Source: a virus
DNA: 29,445 nt
Direction: 5' to 3' (one strand)
IMG/VR virus record: IMGVR_UViG_3300040806_000884
Span: 1 to 29,445 of that record
Made by a program: the position numbers and the translations under genes. The notes beneath the pieces were generated by a model. It was not told the origin of the DNA, ran no database searches, and saw only the letters and a list, made by a program, of their open reading frames with translations. Below are positions 1 to 9,300 of the stretch, piece after piece; position 1 is the stretch's first letter, and each line of letters opens with the position of its first letter.

Positions 1-3000
1 GTGAGGCAGCAGCAATGAACGAGGTTGTCTTTGGTACAAGTGCTGCAGCAATGGGGGCGGCAGGTACAAGAGGTCCAAGGGTTAGAAGAAATCGTGGTGG
101 TACAATTCCAGGTTCAGGAAATACAGACACAGTACCAGCAATGCTCACCCCTGGTGAGTTTGTTGTCAATAAACAGGCAACACAAGATAACCTACCTTTG
201 CTTAGGCAGATAAATGAAAGTGGAAAGGTTCCAGGATACTTTGCTGGTGGAATAGTTGCTAGGCTGCTATCAATGTTTAGAGGGAGGGCCGTAACAAATA
301 CAGGGTCAGCATCAGGACTTATAACATCAAAACCAAGTGCGGCACAAGCACAAGTAACACTTCGGGATCTGGGGACTACAGGTACTTCCTTGCCAATTGA
401 TGGACAACAAGCATCTCAACGATCACAACGAGCCAGAACTATGCAAAATGTACAAAGAATGCATTTAAGAGAGTCCCCCAAGATCACTTCTCTTGGAGAA
501 TTGAGATCTATTGATGGATATAGTTCTACAAGTGGAAAATATGCCATAGCAGAAGCACTTATAGAAGCTGGAATTCCAATAGATGGAATGACTGGAGACT
601 GGGTTACCTATCCAAAACAACTAAATCAAGCTGCCAGACGCAACTCTAATACTCCTATGACTGTAAGAGATGCAGCAAAATTTTTACAAAGTACCGACGA
701 TACATCATTTGTATTTACTAATTCAAAAGGTGAGACATATCAATCAGTTTTTCCAGATTTATACCCAGGCGTAAGTGAAAAAGAATTTTCTACTCGTCTT
801 GCAAGAAGACTTAGGTTAATAAGCATTCAAGAAGGAAAGTCTGATCAATTTGTTACTGATGCATTAATAGCTAGAGCTAGAGATTTAGAATTTCCTAGAT
901 TAATGGACCCTCATCTAGAAATAACTGGAATAAGACTTCCAACCAAGGGTGATTTGGCACGCTTAACTCGTACAGGTCTTGGGGCAAAGTCAGAAGGAAT
1001 TGAAGATGCTATAAATGAAATGCTTATACAACGGAAATCTTCATTAAGACTTAATCCTCCAGGAACTGGTCGTGCGGGAACCACATTAGTTCTTGGTGAA
1101 TACGAACAAAAGGTTGCTGGTACAGCAGGAGAATTTGGAAGAAGAGTTAGAATGTCGAGTGGTGGGGCTATTGTTCCAGGACAAGGAAATAAAGATACTG
1201 TTCCAGCAATGCTTACCCCAGGGGAATTTGTTGTAAATAAAAAAGCTACCCAATCTAACATGGCCCTTCTTAAAGCTATCAATGATGGAACCATTAGAGG
1301 TTACGCTGCAGGAGATGTTGTTGGAGATAAGAGAAACGGTTTTTATGCAGAGGGTACAAATGGAATGAAGAGTGGTCCCTTCCCAACAAGAAGAATGGCT
1401 AGAAAAGAAGCAAAACAAATAGTAAGAAATCTTGGTACTTCTCGTTCTGGTGGAATGGGAATGAGAGGCATGGGTCTAGGCATGGGCATGGGTATGGCTG
1501 GTGGGGCCATGTTTATGGGTGCAGGAATGATGCCAAATGAAACCTCTGCTACTGCTATGCAAATGGGAGGTACTGCACTATCACTTGCTTCAATGTTGCC
1601 CATGATTCCAGGTGCTGGTGCAGCACTTATGAGTCCTCCAGGATTAGTAGTTGCTGGCATAGCGGCAGCCGCTGCCGCAGCAGCAGGAGGACTATATCTA
1701 CTAAGAAAAAGTCTTGATGAGTCTGCCAAAAAAACAGCAGAATTTGCAGCAAATCTAGGGGGTACTGCAAACTCTCTTAATACTATTGCAGAAATATCTG
1801 GACAACAAACTCCATTACAAAGAAGGAAGCAAGTTGAGTTAGGATTGACACAGGCAGACATGGAAAATCTAATGTCTCCAGAAATGTCTGCAATGCTTTC
1901 ATCAGAGTCTGGTCAAAAATTAATTACAGAATTAGAGGCAGCAACATCTGCAGAAAAATTCCAAAAATTAGCAGATTACCTTAAATATGCAATTGCTAGT
2001 GGATTAATGGATCAACAAATGGCACAATCCTTTGCTAAAGGAGTGGCATATGAACTTAATGATTCACTTCTTAGTTCAAAAGTTGTAAAAACTCTCGCTG
2101 GACAAGAAACTGGATCTGGAGCACTTGTTGAATTAGCAGGCAAAAGATCGGGGGCTGCAGAATCAATTCTTTCAAGACTAGAAGATGAAGTTGCTACTGG
2201 ATTTGAACGTAGAGCAGCAGCAGGAATGGGAAGGGGAACTGGTCCTAAAGGAGTTAGAATTTCTGAAAACGTTGCATCATCAGCAATCGGGGTTTCTATT
2301 CAAGCACTTCAAGACTATTCAAATGCTCAGGCTCTTGCTCAAGAAGAGTTAGCAAATGGAACTATTACACAAGAAGAATTTAACACAATAAACAATGAAA
2401 TAGTTGCCCAACAAAATAAATTTAGTGTCGCTATAGAAAGCTCAATACAATATGTTGATGATATTGGTGCAGCAATGCAGGCTACAAAAGATCAACTCGT
2501 ACTTGCTGGAATAGTAACAGAAGAACAATTTAAGTCTATGGAAGAGGCAGCCTCTGTATCTGCCGCTGAAGCCAAAACTAGTCAGGCAGTGGCTTCTGAG
2601 CTTACAGAAGGATTAAAGGGTGCTGGCGTAGCGGCACTTGCAATGGGAACAGACATAAATCTTGTAAACTACGGATTGCAACAATTGGCAAATGCGGCAG
2701 AAGGATCTGCAAACCAGCTAAATGCATCTTTTGAAGCATTAAGGTCTGAAGGTCTTAGCAAGGGTCAAGCACTAACTGGAGCAATTACAGAAACACAAAT
2801 AAGAGGGCTTGTTGGCGGTGGAGGACCAATACAAGAGGCAAGGTTTGAAAGCCAACTAAGAGGCTTTATTCAGGGCGGCGGCGATCAGCCTGGTCTTCAA
2901 GCAATGCTTGGATCAATGAGTAGACAGGATGCCAGGACAACAATGGAAAACCTTGGCGGTCTTGGAGATGTTACAACACAAAATAAATTCATATCTGATT

Positions 3001-5786
3001 TCCAAAATCTAACATCGTTGGTTGATGCTGAATATGCAAAACAAGTTGTCAATAGCAAAGAATATTTGGATCAGCTTAAAAATGGTGAAACAGAACTTAT
3101 TGAAACCATAGAAAGAGCATCTGGAGTATTTGGTGCTTCCACAAAAGAAATTTCTGATTATGCAGACAAAAGCGGTGTTGAATTTAAAAAACTTGTTGAA
3201 TATGGAGAAGATCTTCAAGGCATTCCACAAGAACTACTATTCTCTTTAGGAATAGATATTACAAATCCACAAGATTTGCAAAAGTTTGGCCCAGTAGCAG
3301 ATTCTCTTAGAGCTAACTGGCCCATTCTTCAAAAATTAAACCCAAATATAGATCTAAAACTATACATAGATTATCTAACATTGGATGCAGAGGGCAACCC
3401 CATTGATCCAATGACTGCTGCTAAACGAGTCAAAGAAATAAATAATGCATGGAAAAAATTTGAAGGTGCAGAAACAATAGAAGCAAGAAAAACAGCGTAC
3501 CTTGAATTAATGACGTTACAAAATGGTCAGCAAGTAGATAGTGCAGTTTATGATGAAATGTGGAATGCCCTTATAGCTGATTTTGGTCAAGCCAGAGTTG
3601 CTAATATGCCAGCAGATAGAATTAATAAAATATTTGAAATAGATGCAGAAATAAAGGGTCTTGAAACTCTTATTGTAGCAGCAGGTAAGGCAGCCTATGC
3701 TCTAGGTTTAGCTGGTGATGAAGATGGCATGAATGAACAACTTCAAAAGATTGAGGATTATAAACAAAGAATCGCTGGTCTTGGAGGAGAAAGAGTCGCT
3801 ACTGGAATGTTTGGCAAACCAAGAACAACCTCTGGCGGTGGTGGCGGAGGCCAAAAAGAAAAAACAATTCCAGAAATGCTTAAAAAAGAAATGAAGTTGG
3901 CGACTGGTTTTGCTAATGAGTTTGGAAGAAATAAGATTGGCAAAATTATGGGTAAGCCATTTGGACCAGAATTCTTAGAATTTATTAAGTCCCAAGGAGA
4001 AAAGGGTCTTAAATTTATTAAGGGTAACTTTAAGAAATTTAAAGATGCATACAATACATTTGAAAAGACTCAAAAGGCTTTATCTCTACAAACCCTTCAA
4101 TTCATGCCTGGTAAATTGGCAGAAAAACTTCAAGGAAGAAAAGATAATTTAGCCCTTGTAAAAATGATTGCTCAAGAAGAAGGAATGAGTTTACAAACAG
4201 CAATAGAAGCAGTAAACGTTCTTGATGCAAATCAACAAAAAGAATATCTAAGACTTGTTGCAAAGAAAAAATTGACAGATCAAGAAAAAGAACACTTGGC
4301 ACTTCTAAAACAAAGCATGGGTATAGCAAAAGAAACAGCACTTTTTGATGAAAAAAATGCAGAAGTTATGAAATTCATGAACATGAGTGCAGAACAACGA
4401 GAGTCTGCAAGAATTTCAAACCTAATGGATATTCAAAATATCAACAGACAGATAGAAGAAATAAAAATCCTTGAACCCTTGCAAAAACAACTTGATGCAC
4501 AACAAAAAATTCTTGATGCACAACAAAGAACAATTGATCTAAAACAAAGAGAAGTTGACAATATTGGTAGAACCATTGAGCTTGAAGAAAGAAAGCTAGA
4601 GCCACTTGATGATCAAATAGAAAAGCTTGAAGAGCAAAAGGATAGCATTCAAGAAACTTATGATAATCAAATAGAAGCACTTGATAAGATTTTTGAAAGA
4701 GAAGAAAATATTATTGCCCTCAGAGAAAAGAGTCTGGATGTTGCAGATGCACTATCTAGTGGCGATATTGCTGCTGCAGCAAGAGCACAAATGCAACTTC
4801 AATCAGAGCTTGCAGCACAAAGAAGAGAAGATCAACGATCCCTTCTTGAAGCACAAAATGAAGCTGAGATTGCAGCTATTGATGAACAAATTAATGATAT
4901 AAAGGAACAAAGAGTCGCAATTGAAAAAGAAGTAGAGAGGTTGCAACTAAAACAAAGAAGTATTCAAGACGAAATTTATAAATTAAATCAAAACCAGATA
5001 CCAGTTCAAGACGAAATTTATAGATTGCAACAAAGAATTGCCTCTGAAACAGATAGGCTAAACAGCAAGTATAATGATACAAATCTTAGACTACAATCAT
5101 TGAATCAGCAACTAAAGGCCGCACTTGAAACACAAAATGCCATAAATAATGCTGCCGCAGAAGAAAATAGAATTAGGCAGCAAAAAGCGCAACAAGCAAC
5201 AAGCTATGATGCCCCACAATTTTTAAGTCCAGGCGATGCTGGATATGATCAAACTACTGCAAACATTCAAGAATTATACGGTGGACCATCAAATAAAATG
5301 GTCCAGCTTGATCCAAATATGGGACTTTTTGGGCCAGGAACTCAAATCACTTTGGATTTTGGGGCAGTTTTTGGTTATGCAATGGGTGGAAAGGTTAATT
5401 ATAAAGGTTCCCGTGAACCCGCACCAGGATTTATGTATGGTGGAAAGATGAAGAAGTTCGCTTCTGGATCATGGGTTCCTGGAAGTGGAATGCTTGATGG
5501 TGTTCCTGCCATGCTTACCCCTGGAGAATTTGTTGTTCGTAAACCAGTAGCACAGACATATGGAAATCTTCTTCAATCTCTTAATGGTCAAGTATTCCCA
5601 AGAGTTAATTTTAGGCAGCCAATGCCCAATGGTAGTGCATCAGGATCTGGATCAATGTATAATTATAATGTAAATGTAACACTAAATGGCTCAGATATGA
5701 ATCCAGATGATGTTGCAAATGCTGTAATGAAGAAGATTAAGATGACTGAAAATACCAGAGTAAGAGGATACAATACCCGTGGCTAA
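1..5786 (+). CDS. Tape measure protein, 5' end cut by window edge
   Basis: At least 1,923 residues. It sets tail length and is threaded through the tail tube; at about 0.15 nm per residue this gives roughly 290 nm if fully helical. The frame is open to the window edge (E-A-A-A precede the ATG at 15, with no Shine-Dalgarno), so the true start probably lies upstream. Three copies of a PAMLTPGEFVV module sit at residues 28-56, 383-412 and 1817-1846. Two of them bracket a 325-residue soluble-looking domain I do not recognise. A Gly/Met-rich stretch (about 480-512) precedes an alanine-rich hydrophobic segment (about 525-566), which may act in membrane penetration. A Gly run near 1276-1281 precedes a long charged coiled coil (about 1475-1730). 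The size, the hydrophobic segment plus coiled coil, and the tail genes downstream support the call. Confidence 0.93.
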   Translation, partial: EAAAMNEVVFGTSAAAMGAAGTRGPRVRRNRGGTIPGSGNTDTVPAMLTPGEFVVNKQATQDNLPLLRQINESGKVPGYFAGGIVARLLSMFRGRAVTNTGSASGLITSKPSAAQAQVTLRDLGTTGTSLPIDGQQASQRSQRARTMQNVQRMHLRESPKITSLGELRSIDGYSSTSGKYAIAEALIEAGIPIDGMTGDWVTYPKQLNQAARRNSNTPMTVRDAAKFLQSTDDTSFVFTNSKGETYQSVFPDLYPGVSEKEFSTRLARRLRLISIQEGKSDQFVTDALIARARDLEFPRLMDPHLEITGIRLPTKGDLARLTRTGLGAKSEGIEDAINEMLIQRKSSLRLNPPGTGRAGTTLVLGEYEQKVAGTAGEFGRRVRMSSGGAIVPGQGNKDTVPAMLTPGEFVVNKKATQSNMALLKAINDGTIRGYAAGDVVGDKRNGFYAEGTNGMKSGPFPTRRMARKEAKQIVRNLGTSRSGGMGMRGMGLGMGMGMAGGAMFMGAGMMPNETSATAMQMGGTALSLASMLPMIPGAGAALMSPPGLVVAGIAAAAAAAAGGLYLLRKSLDESAKKTAEFAANLGGTANSLNTIAEISGQQTPLQRRKQVELGLTQADMENLMSPEMSAMLSSESGQKLITELEAATSAEKFQKLADYLKYAIASGLMDQQMAQSFAKGVAYELNDSLLSSKVVKTLAGQETGSGALVELAGKRSGAAESILSRLEDEVATGFERRAAAGMGRGTGPKGVRISENVASSAIGVSIQALQDYSNAQALAQEELANGTITQEEFNTINNEIVAQQNKFSVAIESSIQYVDDIGAAMQATKDQLVLAGIVTEEQFKSMEEAASVSAAEAKTSQAVASELTEGLKGAGVAALAMGTDINLVNYGLQQLANAAEGSANQLNASFEALRSEGLSKGQALTGAITETQIRGLVGGGGPIQEARFESQLRGFIQGGGDQPGLQAMLGSMSRQDARTTMENLGGLGDVTTQNKFISDFQNLTSLVDAEYAKQVVNSKEYLDQLKNGETELIETIERASGVFGASTKEISDYADKSGVEFKKLVEYGEDLQGIPQELLFSLGIDITNPQDLQKFGPVADSLRANWPILQKLNPNIDLKLYIDYLTLDAEGNPIDPMTAAKRVKEINNAWKKFEGAETIEARKTAYLELMTLQNGQQVDSAVYDEMWNALIADFGQARVANMPADRINKIFEIDAEIKGLETLIVAAGKAAYALGLAGDEDGMNEQLQKIEDYKQRIAGLGGERVATGMFGKPRTTSGGGGGGQKEKTIPEMLKKEMKLATGFANEFGRNKIGKIMGKPFGPEFLEFIKSQGEKGLKFIKGNFKKFKDAYNTFEKTQKALSLQTLQFMPGKLAEKLQGRKDNLALVKMIAQEEGMSLQTAIEAVNVLDANQQKEYLRLVAKKKLTDQEKEHLALLKQSMGIAKETALFDEKNAEVMKFMNMSAEQRESARISNLMDIQNINRQIEEIKILEPLQKQLDAQQKILDAQQRTIDLKQREVDNIGRTIELEERKLEPLDDQIEKLEEQKDSIQETYDNQIEALDKIFEREENIIALREKSLDVADALSSGDIAAAARAQMQLQSELAAQRREDQRSLLEAQNEAEIAAIDEQINDIKEQRVAIEKEVERLQLKQRSIQDEIYKLNQNQIPVQDEIYRLQQRIASETDRLNSKYNDTNLRLQSLNQQLKAALETQNAINNAAAEENRIRQQKAQQATSYDAPQFLSPGDAGYDQTTANIQELYGGPSNKMVQLDPNMGLFGPGTQITLDFGAVFGYAMGGKVNYKGSREPAPGFMYGGKMKKFASGSWVPGSGMLDGVPAMLTPGEFVVRKPVAQTYGNLLQSLNGQVFPRVNFRQPMPNGSASGSGSMYNYNVNVTLNGSDMNPDDVANAVMKKIKMTENTRVRGYNTRG
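96..182 (+). repeat. Tape-measure TPGEFVV module, copy 1
   Basis: Encodes GGTIPGSGNTDTVPAML then TPGEFVVNKQAT, and is followed by a helix-like NLPLLRQINESG and a GYFAGG turn. The same order recurs in copy 2, so the repeated unit is about 50 residues. I know this motif as recurrent in phage tape measure proteins; its role is not known to me. Confidence 0.85.
1161..1250 (+). repeat. Tape-measure TPGEFVV module, copy 2
   Basis: Encodes GGAIVPGQGNKDTVPAML then TPGEFVVNKKAT, followed by NMALLKAINDG and GYAAGDVV, parallel to copy 1. The DNA differs from copy 1 at many third positions, so the copies are conserved at the protein level and not recent duplicates. Confidence 0.85.
4491..4527 (+). repeat. 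21-nt tandem (heptad) repeat in the tape-measure coiled coil
   Basis: The 16-mer cttgatgcacaacaaa occurs at 4491 and again at 4512. The 21-nt period encodes exactly one heptad (LDAQQKI, LDAQQRT), as expected for coiled-coil growth by heptad duplication. Confidence 0.7.
4963..5022 (+). repeat. 42-nt period direct repeat in the tape-measure coiled coil
   Basis: The 18-mer ttcaagacgaaatttata occurs exactly at 4963-4980 and 5005-5022. The period is 42 nt, or 14 residues (two heptads), giving QDEIYKLNQ and QDEIYRLQQ. The near identity at DNA level suggests a fairly recent in-frame duplication that lengthened the tape. Confidence 0.75.
5463..5552 (+). repeat. Tape-measure TPGEFVV module, copy 3
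   Basis: Encodes SGSWVPGSGMLDGVPAML then TPGEFVVRKPVA near the C-terminus. It is preceded by two Gly-Gly-Lys turns (MGGKVNYKG and YGGKMKKF). It is more divergent than copies 1 and 2 after the core. Confidence 0.8.
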
Positions 5787-6360
5787 TAGTACATATATGG
5801 CTGGAAGGTCTAGGTATGCAAGGCCACAAGCCGTAGTCTGGGCAGATGCATATGAAACAAGCAATGCAAAATATGTTCCATCTGGAACAGAATTTGAGGA
5901 TTTCTTAATCCTATCTGATCATAATCGCTCTGAAATATCTATTCAAAAACAAAGAATTGAGAATAGAAAAAGAATGATTAATGGGACAATGAGATCCTAT
6001 CATATAGCAGATAAAAAAATATATTCATGGCAATGGGATATGTTTCCATCTAGAGCATTTTCAGACTCTCCAACATTTTCGGCTAGTGGTGTTCTTACAA
6101 ATAGCGTAGATGATTACACAGCAGATCTGGCTGCAGGGGGAGTAGACCTAGTTGATTGGTATGAAAACCACCAAGGACCATTCTATATGCTTTTAGCGTA
6201 TGACAAGTATAACGAGTTTACCGTTGACCCATATTCACACTTAAATGAATACAACGAGGTTGTTAGGGTATTCTTTTCTTCCTGCGAGCACTCTGTTATT
6301 AAAAGAGGCGGCACCAATCACGATTTTTGGAACATATCTGTAACACTTGAGGAGGCATAA
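5779..6360 (+). CDS. Tail protein downstream of tape measure (distal-tail-like candidate)
   Basis: 193 residues from a GTG that overlaps the tape measure stop by 8 bases. The only SD-like sequence (GAGG) is about 11 nt upstream, so translation is probably coupled; ATG at 5797 is the alternative. It is a soluble, aromatic-rich protein with no signal peptide or membrane segment. The stretch RSYHIADKKIYSWQW followed by mixed beta-type sequence is compatible with a tail-tip or distal tail protein. In siphophages the gene after the tape measure usually encodes the distal tail protein, so the role is inferred from position and size. I do not recognise a diagnostic motif. Confidence 0.6.
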   Translation: MANSTYMAGRSRYARPQAVVWADAYETSNAKYVPSGTEFEDFLILSDHNRSEISIQKQRIENRKRMINGTMRSYHIADKKIYSWQWDMFPSRAFSDSPTFSASGVLTNSVDDYTADLAAGGVDLVDWYENHQGPFYMLLAYDKYNEFTVDPYSHLNEYNEVVRVFFSSCEHSVIKRGGTNHDFWNISVTLEEA

Positions 6361-9300
6361 TGTTTTACGATGCCGATCTTCAGAGTGCCGTACAAAACAA
6401 CAATACTTTAAAAATATCTTCTTTTATTCTTGCAGAGTTTAATCTTAATGATCAAGAAAATATTGAGAAAATTGGAAACTACAGATACAGACCCTTTGGA
6501 AACGAAGGACAATTTTTAGAGCCTATTACTACATACGATAAATTTGACTTTGGAAACTATTACACAGAGGCAGATGTTTCTTATGAAGAATACTCTGACA
6601 CCGATGATGATCCATTCAGGATTATTGACAAATCAAAAGATTTGTACTATTCCCTCGGTGATTGTTTTTTGCCGTTCAGACCACGATCAGGTATAAACAA
6701 AGCACGTTTCATAAATGACAGATTTATTGACAACATTAGGTCCGCCGAAAGGCCAAGATATTACATGCCTTCACGATCAGATTATTTTAAGTATTGGTCT
6801 TCTTATAGAAAAGAAAACGGAATTGAAAGAGGGATATCATCTCCAACACAAACAATTATAGGCAGCCATGGAATGACCGACACCGCACCATTTATTGTTT
6901 ATAAAAATAAAATAAACTTTAACAGGTTTGTAGTAAAAATGCAAACCAATGTGGGTTCACTAAACCTTGGAAACATGAGATTGGCAAACGATAAAGTTAT
7001 TAACGATCCACTATTTAATTATTCAAATGCCACGGTTCCAAAATCATGGAAAATACAAAAGCTTGACGATTCAGATAATTGGGTAGATATTATTGAGTTT
7101 AATGAAAACTCTGCCAGAGCAAATGGAGATCCAATAGTTCCAAAAGATGGACATGTTGAGGTGTTTTATGGTATAAAGGTTCCAGCAGAATACGCTGGCA
7201 CAATGAGATTTATTGATTATACAATCACCAGCCTGCTACCAAACATTGGAAATTCTATAGGAGACGCTTACATTGTTGATGATGAAACTATTCCACAAGG
7301 AATTTTAAAGATATTTAATGGTACAGACTTTGATGATTTTGCTGTTGAATATGGGTGGTCACTATATGAAGAGGATGTTGTAGAAAGAAACGGAACGGTA
7401 TCAAAACCAGTTGATCCAAGATATTATGAAATTAACGGACAAAAGACATATAGAGAGTTTGATCAAACCAGAGGAATCAGGGTAGTTGTAAAAACCATGA
7501 ATGCTCCCTCAACTCCGTTGGATATTATTGAGCTTTCTCCAAGATTGTTAGTAAATATTTCTGGATATGTTGACTCTTTTGATCTTGTAAAATCAGTATC
7601 TTCCGATCAAAACGGATTGCCAGTAGGATATTTAACGGTGTCAAACGGCAACTTATCTATAACCAATTTTGATAATATATTCACACAAGCAAACACTTTC
7701 GATGGAACAAATGGAAGCATCGTTACGGAATACGCAAGGCAAAATACAAAGTTTGTTTTTTATGAAACGATTCTTGATGTTAACGGGGCAGACAAATATA
7801 TTCCATTAAAAACTTTTTATGCAGAAGAATTTCCAAGACCATCGGGCGGGGATTCAGTCATATCAATTCCTTTAAGAGATCTTTTCTTTAGGCTTGAAAC
7901 AACAAATGCGCCAGCACTTTTGAGTCAAGAAACTACACTTACCCATGCCGTAGCAACAGTATTGGATTATGTTGGAATTAGTAACTATACCTTTAAAAAT
8001 ATAACAACAGAAAATGACGTAATACTTCCGTTCTTTTTTGTTGAGCCAAATATTAGTGTTGCAGAAATATTAGAAAGGCTTGCCGTTGCAACACAAACGG
8101 CGATGTTTTTTGACGAATATAATAATTTTGTCGTAATGTCAAAAGAATATCTTTTCCCATCAACAGCGGATCGTGATACAGACATGGTTCTTTATGGAAA
8201 CGACGAGCCTCTTGCAAATATTGAGTCAATAAACAGCTCAGAAACTAAGATAGTTAATGATGGAAGAATTGACTACACAATAAGATATATTCAAAGAGAG
8301 GTATCAAGTTTAAAGTCCTCTCTAGCACTTGATCAGGAAAGAACATACAAATATAAACCGTCATTATTGTGGGAGGTAAGTGCAACTGAGCAAACTAAAA
8401 CCGTAAACGAGCAATCAAAAGACTCTTCTGGATACACGTTGGGGGCAATGGCATTAAACAATGACTTGCCATCAAGTATTCCAACAGTTGTTAATAGGCA
8501 AATTACAAACAACCTAATTGATGTTGGAGAGAGCATTTATTGGATTCCAAGATTTCAAGGATATCTGTATTCTAGTGGAGAAATAATTAGATTTGATGCA
8601 GTAGAGTTTGCAATTCCTGGAACGGAAACACCAACAGTTTTTGTGTCAAATAATGAACAGTACCAAAAATACTTTGCATCTCTTCCATTCAACGGAAAAA
8701 TATATCCCACGGGAAGAATAAGAATATATACAGAACCTTATTATGAGGAAATAAACGGAAACACGTTTTTAAAAAATGGAGAAGTTCGTGTGCATGGTCG
8801 TGGTCAATTTGGAACACAAATTACAGATCACTCCGCTGGCTTACCCCCCTATTGGTCTGACAACAATAATGCATATGGCATAAGAACCGCATCTGAATAT
8901 TTGTTTACCACGACACCAACAGAAAACATAACGACCCCGACTCTTGGTACTACTCCTAGAACAGAAACTTCTGCTATAAATGAAATAGCAAGAAAGTCAA
9001 AAAGAAATGGCATTATCAAAAATTTTATGTCATCAAAAACATTTACAGACGGCGATACAAATACTTTAAGAACTACACAGTCAGGAACTGTACAGTCTTC
9101 TGCCCTTGTTTTCCAAGGACCATCAACAGATCAAAGCATTGCCAACCACAGAGACTTGGTTTCCTATGTTTATAAAGACCTGTCTTCTGATTTTTCTTAC
9201 AGAAATTTTGGAACCAGGATGAGAATCATTGGGCGGCCCGATTTTAATTTTGGTCAGGTGGCACTTGGATCAAGCAATTACTATTCGGTTGAGTCCGCGA

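Noticed and set aside
1343-1861. 172-aa alanine/proline-rich open frame on the - strand
   Set aside because: It is the antisense of the Gly/Met and alanine-rich part of the tape measure protein; low stop frequency there follows from composition.
4681-4902. 73-aa + strand frame within the tape measure coiled coil
   Set aside because: It is an alternate frame of the repetitive coiled-coil DNA with no SD or own promoter.
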